DNA of 64,000 nucleotides from Magnolia sinica. Its lineage: Eukaryota; Streptophyta; Magnoliopsida; Magnoliales; Magnoliaceae. Positions 48,325 through 60,418 of the stretch are shown here, one piece after another (the stretch's first letter is position 1; each line of letters begins with the position of its first letter). The notes beneath the pieces are model-generated. The model was not told where the DNA came from. It searched no databases and was given only the letters and a program-made list of their open reading frames with translations. Position numbers and translations under genes: made by a program. The stretch spans positions 29,033,001 to 29,097,000 of the forward strand of contig NC_080578.1 of the NCBI RefSeq assembly GCF_029962835.1. The letters run 5' to 3'.

Positions 48325-49050
48325 ATCTGCACCGTCCGGTAGATCTGGACGGTGGAGATTCATCCACACCATGATGAATGTATTTTTCCCATGACCGTCC
48401 GCCGAGTGGGTCCACCTGGCTGCCCGTCTGGACAGGCCCAGATGAAGGTGAAATGCAAATATCAGCTTGATATTACAAGCTGGTGGGTCCCACACGTGTG
48501 GACCCACCCTTATGTATGTGGTATACCCACACCTTCCATCCAGACGGTGAATCCCACGCAGCTAGTGCTTTAGTGCCGATGACAGCAGGTCCTGTGGGCT
48601 ACCATGATGCACGTGTGGGCCACCATGTCTTCTCCAGACCGTCCATTTCTTTAAGGATGTGGGACCCACTCCACACGTGCTGCACATGTGGAGATGGGGC
48701 CCACATTGATGTATGCATTCTAAAACAGATGGACAGTGCAGAGACATAGGACCTATCCCACACGTGTGACACGTATGAGTAGGTGGGACCCACCTTGATG
48801 TTTTTATTCAACATCCATTGTCCATCTGTTTCTGGATGGTGGGCCCTCATATGATGTATGTGTTTACCTCCACCGTCCAGCGCTTTGGATGGTGGGAACC
48901 ACCGTGAGGTATGTGTCTATTTAGGCTGTTCGGCCATGCACCCCACCATTGATGTTTGTGGTGTAAGCACACCGTCCAGCAGATTTGGACAGTGGACCAC
49001 TTTGATTTGTTTATTGTATGCACGCCGTCCAGCAGATCTGGACGGTGGGC
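48325..49050. repeat. Units with CACCGTCCAG..CTGGACGGTG palindromes
   Basis: Palindromes centred on GTCCAGCAGATCTGGAC occur at 48330-48354, 48871-48894, 48970-48994 and 49024-49047. A host-LTR copy is at 47371-47394. They recur within diffuse repeat units that also contain GGGACCCACCTTGATGTAT. Confidence 0.75.
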
Positions 49051-49349
49051 CACACCTGGATGTATTTATTTCATCCACATCGTCCAGGGGGTGGAGCTCA
49101 CCCTAGTATATGTGTTTTACCCAAGCTGTCCACCTGTTTTTCCAGCATGGGACCACCATGACATATTTATTTCATCCATAACATGCAGATTGTGCTAGAC
49201 AGTGTTTGGACAATGCTGATTTACCTGGACAATGTTTGGACAGTGCTGATCATCATCAGTGAGCCATGTGCCCTATAGAATGATAGTGTACAGTGATACA
49301 CATGTTACACCTACAACTATTGAAATGATTTTTGGTGTAATCCAAGCTC

Positions 49350-50110
49350 CCACTTGATATGTATAAGGCCCACCTTGATACAATTGTGGCCCATTTGATG
49401 AGGCATATGGACCCATATGATGAAGCCATTGTGATAAAATTCTGGCCCCTTCGGTAAGGCCCATTGTGATATATTTGTGGCCCATTTGGTAAGGCCCAAG
49501 GAGATGTATTTTTGGCCCATTTCGTAAGGCCCATTGTGATGTATTTTCGGCCCATGTATGCGGCCCATTGCGATGTGTATGGTGATGTATATAAGCGGCC
49601 CATTGTGTTGTAATTCCAGTCTACATGGTGCGGCCCGTTGTGATGTATTTGTGACCCATCCATGAGGCCCACCTTCATGTATTTGTGGCCCATCCATGAG
49701 GCCCACCTTGATGTATTTATGGCCCATCTATGAGGCCCACCCGGATGCATTTGTAGCTCATTGATGTGGCCAGCTTGATGTATATGAGGCCCAATGGTGC
49801 AGCTCATTGGTGTGGCCGACTTGATGTATATGAGGCCCATTGGTGTGGCCCATTGATGCAACCCACTTGTTGTATTTAAGGCCCATTAAGGTTGTGTGTG
49901 GCTCCATTGTGATTATATGCAACCCATTGTGATGGTATGCGACCCATTGTGATTATGTAAGGCCCATTGAGATGTGTATACGGCCCATAGGACATGACCC
50001 ATTATGATATATTTGAGGCCCATGAGATGCAGCACATCGTGATGCGTGTTAGGCCTTGAGATGTGGCCCATTGTGATGTATATGCGGCCCATGAGTGAGG
50101 CCCATAGTGA
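49350..50110. repeat. Diverged 30-37-bp minisatellite in LTR A3
   Basis: Units of the form AGGCCCATTGTGATGTATTT plus about 12-17 variable bases are repeated some twenty times. It is the counterpart of the 46766 array. Confidence 0.85.
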
Positions 50111-50261
50111 TGTTTATTAAGTCCTTGTGTGAGGCCATAGGCCCACGATACGTTTGGCTCTATGTGGGCCACCCCTTGGGAGCAATAATGGTTTAATGTC
50201 CACATTGATGGGCGATGATGGTTAAATATCCATATCGTGACCTCCCCTTAGGCCCTTTGTT

Positions 50262-50455
50262 AGGCTGATTCTGATTGTTGAAGCCGATTCTGATTATCGA
50301 GGCCGATTCTGATTATCGAGGCTGATTCTGATTGTCGAGGCCGATTCTGATTATTGAGGCTGATTCTGATTGTATATACCGATTATCGAGGCTAATTCCT
50401 ATTGTATAGGTCGATTATCGATGTCGATTATCAGTGTCGGTTGTCGATACCAATT
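50262..50455. repeat. 19-20-bp tandem repeat in LTR A3
   Basis: Units GAGGCCGATTCTGATTATC, about nine copies, decaying toward CCGATTATCGATGTCG. Confidence 0.9.
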
Positions 50456-53054
50456 ATGAGTATGTGACAGCATAGCATTATGTATATGCCCATACGCATC
50501 ATCTGCATGTTCATTATGAGATGTAGTTAACCATTGCATATGTCATTGGGCAGGTTATTATGAGACTCCCTGATAGGAGGAGATTGTCTCACATGAGCGC
50601 ACGGTATGCGCAAGATTGATGCATGACTGGATTGTATGACTCATGCATCATGCATTGTGTGTTGTGATTACTATACGCCCTAGCAACATCAGGGCCGTAA
50701 CCTCTACAAGCATGTCGTGGATGGCTAGATGGGACACTGAAAATGTTTGGTTCGAGCATCTGGGTACTTTGATATCCGTGGGTGGAAGTCCCTAAACCTC
50801 TATGGCCAGGAGATGCCCCAACATCTAAACTGAGTGGATACATGAGCACCTAAGTGCCGACTACCAGTAGGCTGCGTCTCCCACTGTGTCGTGGCTGGTT
50901 GGGAGGGGGTGTGGCCTTATTCGCCTGAGTGAGGGGGCTGTAAGCTAGGTTGAGTTTGACCAGCTCCCAAATGGCTCCTCTATCGACGAGCTAGGTAGGC
51001 ATTAGTATACTACTAACAGGCGAGTAGTGAGGTCTTTTCCATTCGCTGGGCTGCGCGGCCGGCTAGGGCGGTAGCCAGCTTGGAGTGTACTAGACCCCGG
51101 TGATGATCCTAGAGATATACAATATTAATATGTGGACTTATTAAGCAGGAGTTGCGTACTCAGCATTTTAACCATTCATTCATTCACTATCAACTCGGGC
51201 TGGTGGTGTGCAACTAATTGTTATGTGTACCTTCGTAATGGCAAGGATTTTGGTTGGGGCTCGCAACTAACATGAGATCATGAGTTTACTACATTGAATC
51301 TGGTTATCCAAATTTAGGTATTGGACTAGTTTGGATATAAGTCCCCTATGATGGAGCCCCATAGCTTATGATACTATGTACTATCATCCCGACTTCACTC
51401 CAGCTTGGTCATTTCATTCGCACCGCATATTGCATTGCATCCGCAACATTTAGCATTTTGGGTTGTCATATTTCTGCATTGATATGGTCGTTAGCATTCA
51501 TGCCTTGCATCGCATAGCCTTGGTGTGGCTGATAACACTGATGGACTTACCAGTATATTTCTACTTACTCTAATATCGTATGATTCATGATGTTGCCAGT
51601 ATGTTTCCCCTTACTCTAATAGCATATGATTCATAATCTTGCCAGTATTTTTGATATTGTATGATTATGACATTATATTGAATACTTGACACTTATCTTG
51701 TGCACACACTTTCACCACCCTCTAAGCTTTCTATAAGCTTGTGCACGATAGATGCATGCAAGTGGCGTTAGGTTGCAGCAGCGTTGAGTTTGGAGCGTGC
51801 AACGGACTTCTGGAGCTTTGATTTCGATATATGTATTTCCCTTTCAGCATCGTATTCAATTATTTATATTAGTGGATATGTGATGATGATTTTGCCTTTG
51901 TGATTTGGATAAACTTGTGGTTATGCTTCTTATGAGACAAATGTACATTGAAAAATTCTCCTTGTAGGATCCCAGGATCGAAATTTGGCGTATGGGCTTT
52001 GAGAGCCGAGAATGGGGTACTACGGAGGCTGTCGGCACTGGATTCGGCAATCGGGAATCTTGTGAGCCCGATTTTCAGGTTTGGGGCGTGACAGAATACA
52101 TATATCAAGGTCTGCCCCACCCCCACACATGCAGCACATGTGGGGTGGGTCCCATGTCCAAAACGGACAGACAACGTGGGTAAAAAAGATATTGTGGTGG
52201 GTTCCCACCATCTAGCAGCTAGACGGTGGGGATGAAACCCATACAACATGGTAGGCCCCACACGTGTGTTCCCCACACAGATGGACGATTGGATATAACA
52301 CATATCTCATGATCAGGCCACAGAACTTGCTAACGTTAATATAACAGCTAAGCTGCGTAAGACCCACCGTCCCTGCTGGACAGATGATGCAGATATAAGG
52401 CACGTGCATCACATGTGGGTCCCACATGCACGTGGCCCACTTAGTTTGGACCAGACTGATAATTATGTTTTCCTTTGTCCTGGCTGGCCCAAAACGGGCA
52501 GCAAGGCGGGCCCCATTCGCTCAATGTCTAGAAAATCTGGACAGTCCAGATTGTTAATCACATCAGGTGGACCACACACACATATCATCATCATAAAGGA
52601 AAGAAAATGAAATAAGGAGGGAGAGAGAGAGAGAGAGGGACGTACGATGGAGGGGCCTCGGCACTACGGGCCCCTCTAATACATTCACCAATGCATACAT
52701 CAAGATGGGTCCCAAATAGGATTCATACCATCAATCGATAGGCCTCACTTGGTCCATCACAAAAATTGAAATCTAATCCTACAAAACACCCACTGATTGC
52801 TAATCTTCTAGGCTCCTTAGAATGTTAAGCTCCTTGCCTTCAACTTTGATGAAGGATGATGGAGATTGAAGGGCTAGGATGAGAGATGAGGGGGGTACAA
52901 AGTGGGCCACACTTGGCTCTCTTGGAAGAGCTTAGATGTCCACTCGTTGGTTGCTTGGGATGGTAGAGACATTGAGAGGGAGAGAGGTTATGATGGGATG
53001 AAAAGGGATGGTGTGTTGTAAGAAAGTGATGGGTTGTTGTAAGAAAGGGATGAG

Positions 53055-53055
<1 letters not shown>

Positions 53056-53107
<52 letters not shown>
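53056..53107. repeat. (GA)n microsatellite
   Basis: About 50 bp of pure GA in LTR A2, counterpart of the (CT)n runs at 47891-47912 and 48213-48244 in A3. Confidence 0.95.
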
Positions 53108-53109
<2 letters not shown>

Positions 53110-53169
53110 GACTTTGGGTATGGTTTGTGTAAGAAATGGATGGGTGGAGTGATGGATTGTACTTGACTA

Positions 53170-53295
53170 AACTACCAAAAAAACAATCAAAGGCTACAGA
53201 CTATACTAGTTTTTAGCTACGGACATATACCGTAGCTAGTTTGCTACAACTTAAAACCATAGCTAAAAGATCCACAAACCGTAGCTAAAAGGTAA
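53170..53295 (+). repeat. CACTA-3 5' terminal and subterminal repeats
   Basis: The terminus is followed by TTTTAGCTACGGACATATAC CGTAGCTAG-type units and AACCATAGCTAAAAG. Downstream sequence 53300-53640 aligns with CACTA-1 2200-2530 (for example CTCAAGTGGACCACATGGTA). Confidence 0.85.
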
Positions 53296-53830
53296 CACTT
53301 CTAAAACATTCAATTAGCCTGGATAGCCCCATAAGGGACTCTACGAGGCCCATTAAAATGTGTGTACTCCATCTAATATGTCTATCCATTTTGAAAGAGA
53401 ATGTTAGGGCAAGAGTCCAAAAAATGAATTAGATCAAATGCTCAAGTGGACCACATGGTAGGCAACAGTGGAGATTAATACCAACCATTGATTAATGGTG
53501 TGGTTCAATTGAACCTTTCATTTGCCTAGATGTTGGGGTCATTCCCTATGGAAAAAAATTACAAAATTAATGGATGGAGTGGATATATCAAACACATCAC
53601 GATGGACCCCACAAAGCCCTCGACAAGACCGTCCGTCCAGCACCGTCAGATGTGCGAACGCGGAGGGGGCTACGAAGGATGGTACAATGGCTATGGTCCA
53701 GAGGGCTTTTAGCTATGGTCGAAAATCGTAGCAGGACCATAGCAGGTAAAAATGCATTATCTGCGCTGCCTTTTTCTTTTTCCCCTCTCACGAAATGTTT
53801 CATTTCCCTCCACTCCTTAGAAAAAAACCC

Positions 53831-53837
<7 letters not shown>

Positions 53838-53877
<40 letters not shown>

Positions 53878-54060
53878 GCTTCCCTCTCACGTCCCTCTCT
53901 CTCTCTCTCTCTCGTTCTCCCACGCCCCTTTTTCTAATCTCTCTCTCTATCTCGTTTGCTTCTCATTTATAGTGATCTAATCAGATTTGATATTCTGTCT
54001 TCAATCTCTTTCTTTCCTTTTGTTTGATCTGATCATCTCTATATTTTACTTTTTTCAGTT
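53838..54060 (+). promoter_or_regulatory. CACTA-3 CT-rich leader before the ARF fragment
   Basis: A (CT)n run of about 40 bp and further CT-rich DNA precede an intron-like stretch and the ARF start codon. Its position matches the leaders in CACTA-1 and -2. Promoter activity is inferred, not shown. Confidence 0.45.
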
Positions 54061-54077
54061 TTGGATTGTAGGTGAAA

Positions 54078-54187
54078 ATGGGGCTCATGTTTACGAAGCT
54101 GTTCAGTCGGTCTTGATGCCGTCGGTAAAACAACCATCCTTTACAAGCTTAAGCTTATTGAGATCATCACCACCATCCCCACTATTG
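54078..54187 (+). pseudogene. ARF1: ARF1-type GTPase N-terminal exon, internally deleted
   Basis: The ATG at 54078 opens [11 protein letters not shown], the myristoylated N-terminal helix of plant ADP-ribosylation factors. At about 54111 about a dozen codons are missing and the frame shifts. The downstream frame reads [20 protein letters not shown] then TIPTIG and a GTATCA donor. This is the P-loop (G-L-D-x-x-G-K-T) and switch I start of ARF. The Val in DAVGKT is usually Ala. ARF1 recruits COPI and adaptors at the Golgi. Effector and later nucleotide motifs are absent, so this is a broken captured exon. Confidence 0.9.
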
Positions 54188-56633
54188 GTATCAGATCTCA
54201 CCCCTGTCTCTCTCAATCTTGGATACTGGATGGTTTTTGTTCTCTTTTTAAACCCAGATTGTGTAATTCTGCATGTTTTTGGTGATTGATTGATGTCTGA
54301 TACAGTTTTCATGCTTTTGGACTCAATTAGATCCTTTCTCTACTTGGAAAATCGGAACTGGGTTGTTGAAGCATGTATGTTTCTAGATCTGTTCATCTAT
54401 TTGTACGGTTAGGTTTCCTAGCTTGATTCTATTGGAACTGGTATGCATGTCATAGATTTGTACATTGTATTGTTGAAATCTGAAGATGTGCTTGTGGAGA
54501 ATGAGAGATCCGTACTTGTTGGCTTTAGCTGGGGCTCTGTGTTCATGGCTCCATAAGTGAGAGGTTGGGCTCAAACTTATGCTGGTTAGCCATTGTCTGC
54601 ATGGTTTTAAGACTTGCACCAACTCATTTGGTCTTGAGATGCGTTGTACTGGAGTTGGGGTGACTCAGCTGAGTCACCACCATGTTTCTCAAAATAGAAG
54701 GAAAAATAAAGAAATATATACAATTATAGTTAATGTGTGACCTTGAAATGCACTAAATATCAATTGGCTATGTGAAACGTGGATAGGTATCTGATTGATT
54801 TCTTTAGTAATAGATCCACACCATTCAGGAAAACATGTTTCTTGATGGTAGTTGTAACCTACATATGTGAAATAGTTCATCTTGACCATGGTAGCTGGAA
54901 ACACCCTAGGGCCATCTGAAATGCATTTCAGAAAAGGTAGATTTGCATTTCAAATGTTCTGTCAGAATTGAAATGCATCCCATTGGGGAACGTTTGTGAA
55001 AGGCAATTTTGAAAAAGCAATAATTTTGCACTTCAAAATTTCCTTGAAACACTTGCGATGTATTTGTAAAACATAAGATAAACTCATTTCAAACTTCTTT
55101 TTCTTTTCATTTCTTTTTTTTTTTTTTTAACCTTTATTGGCAACATAAGCAAACCTCTTGTGAAACGTTTCTCAAGAGTAAGTAAAACATGAGCGAAACG
55201 ACTATGAAACTCAAGTAAAACATCTGAAATGATAGTGAAACTTTAAATTAATACATTATCATATTTTCTTAGTTTTCTATAAAATTCCCCAAACAATTTA
55301 AATGTGTTTCTAATTAATTTAAAGGTTTTCTTATTATTTTTGAGACATGGGTAGCAAGAGACCATTCAACAAATAATGTTCATGCTTAATTTGATTTCGA
55401 TAGTTAAAGTTACACAATTTAGTCAAAGAAACGAAAATGCCAGGAAATCAGCTTTTGAAGGAACAAGGTGATGTTTAGGGCTGTGCTTGATTTCTTCACA
55501 AATCTCTGTCTATTAATTATTATTGAGCTCTCTTACTCTTTGAAGTTTCTTCTCCAAATTGTCAGAACTTCTATAGTGAAATTTCCAATGAATGTTGATT
55601 ACAAGTCTAAACTTATTCAACTACTTTACAAGTAGAATTCAACTCAACTTAGTAAGACTTAGCTTTTGAAAAACCTGGTGGTATCTGGTGAAAAGTTGCC
55701 AAGCACTTGAAAAACTCTAGTGATTTCTTCACAAATACTTTTGGACTTTTTGAGGCTTGGATATGGTCATAATCAACCCTCAGTCACAATCATCTATCCC
55801 TTTTACCCTTTAATCCTTAAATTTTCCCATCGATATGATTTTCTTGTCTTTTTTTCCTTTTCTAATCTAGGCAAGAAAATCTTCTCTATAAGTGTTTAAC
55901 AACCCTTTCGTATTCTCATGCCATAGTGGGGCTTTAGGAATTCCAGCGACAGATTCGTTGATTTTTTCAAGAGGAAATAATGTGGATAATTGCCCACCAG
56001 AACAGGAGCCCTGTTCGGGCGAAGAATCAACAGTAGGAAAAAATTGAATAAGAAAAATGTTTTCATATGTATAATAATTCTGTATTACTATAAGCCTATA
56101 AGATGTATTTCCTCCACATGGAAGTGGAATTCTACATAATACTGAATTAGTTGAGGTGCTTTGCTTCCATGTTTTGCCTTCTTTGACTGCTTTCTTAGTC
56201 TGGTTAGTCTATCTAATTCAAATTTGTTTAGACTCTTATCTTTTAAAAGAACATATAGAGTTGCATTGGGTAAATTAAATCCAACTGTTACAATGCTACG
56301 AAGGCTCTTTCTTGACCCAAACCCAAAGACCCAACCTGAGTTGGGGTCAGGTTGTCAACTTCCTCGGGCTGGAAAATGCCAACCTGATTTGAATTTTGGT
56401 TGGGTTCAGGTTGAGCAAATTTGGGTTGGGTTAGCTAGGGTTGGGAATGATCACATGTATTTGGGTTGGGTAGGGTTGTGTCAAGCATATAGAGGATTCT
56501 GGTTGGGCACCTTGGGTTGGAATTCAGGTTGGGTCAAGCATAGAGGATTCCAAATGGTCACCTTGGGTTGAACGTGCTTGAATATTGATTTTCTGTATGA
56601 TGAAAATTATTTGAGCAATATTTGTTGGTCCAG
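54188..56633 (+). other. CACTA-3 interior, intron-like DNA
   Basis: It contains the start of the ARF intron and then anonymous AT-rich DNA. At 56320-56575 there is a GGTTGGGT-rich simple repeat that yields a spurious 136-codon ORF. No gene was recognised. Confidence 0.5.
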
Positions 56634-57021
56634 TTCATGATGGTGAATGGTACTCTAGCTCAGGTTCTTATTCATACGGATGTTACAAAGTACCTAAGCT
56701 TCAAAGCTATGGACGGGGGCTATGTCTTTAATAAGGGAAAGGTAAACCCCATTTCTGTTCGTTACACTTTAATGTGTTGATGATCTGTTCTCCCATCACT
56801 TCGGCTTTCAGTAGTTCTTACACCTACACTTGCTGATCGTTGCAACAGGTTCACAAGGTTCCAGCAACAGATATGGAGGCCCTCAAATCTCCATTAATGG
56901 GCTTATTTGAAAAGTGCTGTGCTCGTAAGTTCTTCATCTATGTCCAAAATTATGTAGAAAATGATCCCAAGACACATGAAGGGCTGGACCTTACAAGAGT
57001 GACGACTAGAGAACTTGTTGC
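56634..57021 (+). pseudogene. GDI: Rab GDP dissociation inhibitor two-exon fragment
   Basis: Exon 56634-56741 (acceptor CCAG, donor GTAAAC) reads FMMVNGTLAQVLIHTDVTKY then LSFKAMDGGYVFNKGK. Exon 56849-57021 reads VHKVPATDMEALKSPLMGLF then CCARKFFIYVQNYVENDPKT, HEGLDLTRVTTREL. This matches Rab GDI in its conserved Rab-binding platform. Rab GDI extracts GDP-bound Rab proteins from membranes. The exon after REL is lost and sequence runs into unrelated codons. CC in EKCCARKF replaces the usual RR. Splice sites are intact. Confidence 0.88.
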
Positions 57022-57716
57022 GTATGTTCCTGATCTTTCACTTGCATATACAAAATTATTTCATATTGAGAATACTTTGTTATAATAATGGAAGTATCTA
57101 CTATTAAGTTTTGATTTATGTGCCTTAAATTGAACAATTCACATTCTCACATGGATTTTTTAAGTTCAGACCGGTCTGTATGATTTTGTCATGAGGCCGA
57201 TCCACTACAAAGCACTGTAGGTTAAACTTAACCTACTATACAATGTGTGGAGCCCCATTGTGATGTGTGCATGACATCCATCAGTGCATCATGTGTGCCC
57301 CTTCATGTTCTCCTTGGCTCTCAAAAATAGGCTGATCCAAAAGTCAAGTGGACCATACCGTGTAAAATCATGCTCAAAACATAAAAAATCACATGGTGTG
57401 GCCCACCTTAGCTTTGGAATGGCGTGATGTTTGGGGTGTCCATTCATCTCATTGGTGCATCCTCTGAAATATACAAAAACCTGTGGACCCCACATGCAAG
57501 GTGGAATTGGAATTACATTACTGTCAAGCATAATTCAAAAGCCTGTAAGCTCAGCTTGACTTCATGATTTAATATTTAAGTTAGATAATTATAAAATGTT
57601 TGGGGTAACATGTGTAGTATCTTGGTTGAAGGCATTACTCTCCCCAATAAAGGTGGGAGTTTTTTTTTTTCCATTTTTTGAAGCTGTTATAATTTTTGAG
57701 TTTATTTTTGCTTGCA
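57022..57716 (+). other. CACTA-3 spacer, no gene recognised
   Basis: Intron-like DNA with GTGGACC-type low-complexity motifs. ORFs here have no family features. A repeated phrase TTTTCCATTTTCTGAAGCTG occurs near 57665-57690 and again near 57810-57840, a local duplication. Confidence 0.4.
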
Positions 57717-58052
57717 GGTTGGCAAGGACATTCATGCTGTTGAGAGAAATTCAGGCAGAATGTCAGGAAGAAAAACACTCTATTATTCTTGTGGCGTATG
57801 GTGAGTCATGTCCTTTTCTTCCATTTTCTGAAGCTGTTATAGCTTTTGAGTTTACTATAACTAGATAGTTTTTAATTGGTGATATCCACTTTCCCTTAAG
57901 ATCAAGCAAGAGCTGGGTGGAAGTGTAACTCTCAGGTTGTTGAAATCATTGACCGGTATGAGACAGAGTGCATTCCAGGGAGCTCAAGAGGCAATAAGCT
58001 TGCATTTATAGAGGACCCAAAAATGGATAAAACCTGCAGCAGAACAATACCG
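57717..58052 (+). pseudogene. Two unidentified exons of one captured gene
   Basis: Exon 57718-57799 follows TTTGCTTGCAG and ends at GTGAGT; exon about 57902-58052 follows CCCTTAAG and ends at GTAAGA. Two frames are largely open: one reads NSQVVEIIDRYETECIPGSS, the other IKQELGGSVTLRLLKSLTGM. I could not assign either. They lie between Rab GDI and GCP2, in the same sense. Confidence 0.4.
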
Positions 58053-59554
58053 GTAAGATTTCCTTGTAATTATCATCATCTATTGATTGTAGAATTTCTC
58101 CCTTTGTTTGGGATTTATCTCTTTGCTGAACTATAACTACATTTTAGAGATGTGTTAAGATCACTAAAAGTTTTAGGATTTCATCTCATGGATTGAGCTT
58201 TAGAAGAGTGATTTCAACTCAGCGATTGAGCTCAGCGATTTAAGATCCTACCCCTATTGGCACTCTGTTTTTGAAAATTCTGTCTGATTTTTTTATGGAT
58301 ATAGCTCGAGATGAGCTTGTTAAAAGGCTTGATGACATATCTATAGAGAAACTGCAGGTTAGGTTCAATTTCACCTTTGCTAATAGTGGCTTGATGTCTT
58401 CCTATTCTATTCTCTCTTTTTAAAGATTCTTTAAGAGCTGGGGAGCAGCTTCAGATCGATTTTAATGTATGATGCTATGTAAGAGTACAGTCTCTTTAGG
58501 ACCCTGCTTTGCAGACCACAGCTGTAGCAGCAGATCCTTGTCATGAGGAACTGCCATGTTGTGTGGTAAGGGACTCCTTTTATTAGCTTGCATTAATATA
58601 GAGTTGGTGGGAATTGAATGAGTGTTACCTGTAGACACATGTTGCAAATGCTAATTGAAATGATCAATGCAAGCCATTGTGGCTTATGTTTGACACTAGG
58701 TTCATCAATCAAGCAACCCCACTTTGTATGAGTCATAGCTGAAAAGTTTGGGTGGCCCACTCATCATGTAGGCCACCCTTGTACAAAGAGACGGGAAGTT
58801 AAAATGGTATAACCAAATGTTCACATTCACTGTACATGTTTGTCCACCTGATGAATAGTCTGGCATGTCTTCTGGGCAAGGACATGTTCATCATGTGGAT
58901 AGTACTAAGATGAACGGGCCTGATTAGCACAGACGGATACCACATTGTTACTTATGGAGCACTAGTGATTGGTGCTCGCAGATGATTTGCAAGTATGATT
59001 TCTCAAACGTAATATTTCTTTCCTCCAATTACACACACAGGCAAGATCTTCTTTTCTTAATAGATTGGGGACTCTTAGTGATCTAGAATATGGGATGAAA
59101 AATTTACTTTCTACTCCTAAAGTTCAGAAGCCTGTTTCTGATGATAATGATCAGATAGAGCCAGTAAGTGTCACTGGCCTAGAAACGTTCTCTCTGAGTT
59201 ACAAGGTATGTCATGTTCTTGCATTCCTTTATCATTTTGAATCATAGTATCCTCTAGGGATATTCTCTAGTAATTAAATTTTGGTACAAGAACAGGTGCA
59301 ATGGCCATTGTCCCTTGTGATTTCCAGAAAAGCCTTGACAAAGTATCAGTTGATTTTCTGATTCCTGTTTCATTGTAAACACATCAACCGCCAACTTTGT
59401 GGAGCATGGCAAGTCCATCAAGCATGTGTATGTTTCTTTCATGTAGACATGTTTAGGTGGCAAGGAGTGTTACATGTAGCCGTGCATTTGTAAGTGCTAA
59501 ACACAAGTTCCCTAAGAGAAATGCATTTGTAAGATCCAGGATATTCATTAGGTA

Positions 59555-59880
59555 GGCCCCATGGCGAATGTGCTTAGCCCTAAAATCTTTTTGCTCCACT
59601 TATCAGGTAGGCCACACATTTATGCTGAATGTGGACAATTTGCATGTGTTTAGCCTACAAGTTAGCCTGCTTAGTTTTTGGACTAAGGTATAATCACCAT
59701 CATGCGTTCCAATTACCCCCCATGGTGAATGTGCTTTAGCCCAAAATTGTTTCTAGTCCACTTATCAGGTGGGCCACACATTTATGCTGAATGTGAACAA
59801 TTTGTATATTTTTAACCTGCAAGTTAGCCTGCTTAGTTTTTGGACTAGGTGATAATCATTATCAAGCATTCTGGTTCCCC
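59555..59880 (+). repeat. 162-bp tandem duplication
   Basis: Two copies: landmark TATCAGGTAGGCCACACATT at 59601 and TATCAGGTGGGCCACACATT at 59763, with many substitutions between copies. It lies in the GCP2 intron immediately left of the LINE fragment. Confidence 0.85.
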
Positions 59881-59884
59881 CTTC

Positions 59885-60418
59885 CCCCCATAGGTTGCAG
59901 CCTTCACCTGGCTTGTTGGTAGGAAAAGGGTGCTCACTACCAACAATTTGCGCAAGAGGGCTATGATTATCCCAAATATCTACTTGATGTGTATGGAAGA
60001 TGTGGAATTGGTGGACCACCAATTCATCCATCGCCCTTCACTTGGAAAGTGTGGGCTGCTCGTCTTGACTCTTTCAAAGTTTCCTGGGATGTTCTTGTAT
60101 CCACTTGGCACGAAGGTCATCCTAGGAAGGAAGGAAATTCTAGGTGGCAGATGGCTTCACTAGCTGGTCTTTGGTCTCTTTGGGAAGAGAGAAATAACCA
60201 TTGCTTTTGTAATTGTAGCAGCCCCCTCTTGAAAGTCCTTAGGAAGGTTTTTATATGTAAAAGGAAGTGGATGTTCTAAGTTTTGGCTAGTGTTTTTTGC
60301 TGGCTATGGCTAGCTGTTGTATTCTTTTGTCTGTTGGTTCTTTTAATAAGTTTTTTTTTTCTTCTCAAAAAACAAAACAAAAGAAAAAAAAAGAAAAAGA
60401 AAGAAAGAAAAGAAAAGC
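59885..60418 (+). mobile_element. 5'-truncated LINE with zf-RVT domain and poly(A)
   Basis: Open codons read FTWLVGRKRVLTTNNLRKRA, PNIYLMCMEDVELVDHQFIH, and after a frameshift MASLAGLWSLWEERNNHCFC. This is the zinc-binding zf-RVT region that ends the ORF2 protein of plant L1-type LINEs (here C-x-x-D-V-E-x-x-D-H-x-F-I-H; the second Cys-like position is changed). A stop after KRKWMF is followed by a short 3' UTR and an A-rich tail at 60362-60418. Target duplication was not found with certainty. Confidence 0.85.

Larger units (their letters stand above)
47467..52093 (-). mobile_element. Full-length inverted solo LTR A3
   Basis: On the minus strand it begins TGTCACGCCCCAAACC at 52093 and ends GGGTCTCACA at 47467. 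It is flanked by a perfect GAATA duplication (47462-47466 and 52094-52098). It is 4,627 bp, uninterrupted, and so defines the family length. There is no coding region; the 201-codon minus ORF at 49256-49861 is translated minisatellite. It lies head to head with the A2 host copy. Confidence 0.9.

Noticed and set aside
49256-49861. 201-codon minus-strand ORF
   Set aside because: It is the translation of a 30-37-bp minisatellite (repeated GHKYI, GPHRWA-type words), with no domain.
46221-52093. A single terminal-inverted-repeat transposon with TGTCACACCCC ends
   Set aside because: The flanks do not match (actcc versus gaata). The right end belongs to LTR A3, which has its own perfect GAATA duplication at 47462 and 52094.
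53574-53972. 132-codon plus-strand ORF and its minus-strand mirror
   Set aside because: Both are produced by the CT microsatellite (Ser-Leu and Arg-Glu runs); no conserved domain.
56161-56571. 136-codon ORF
   Set aside because: Half of it is GGTTGGGT simple repeat; no family features.
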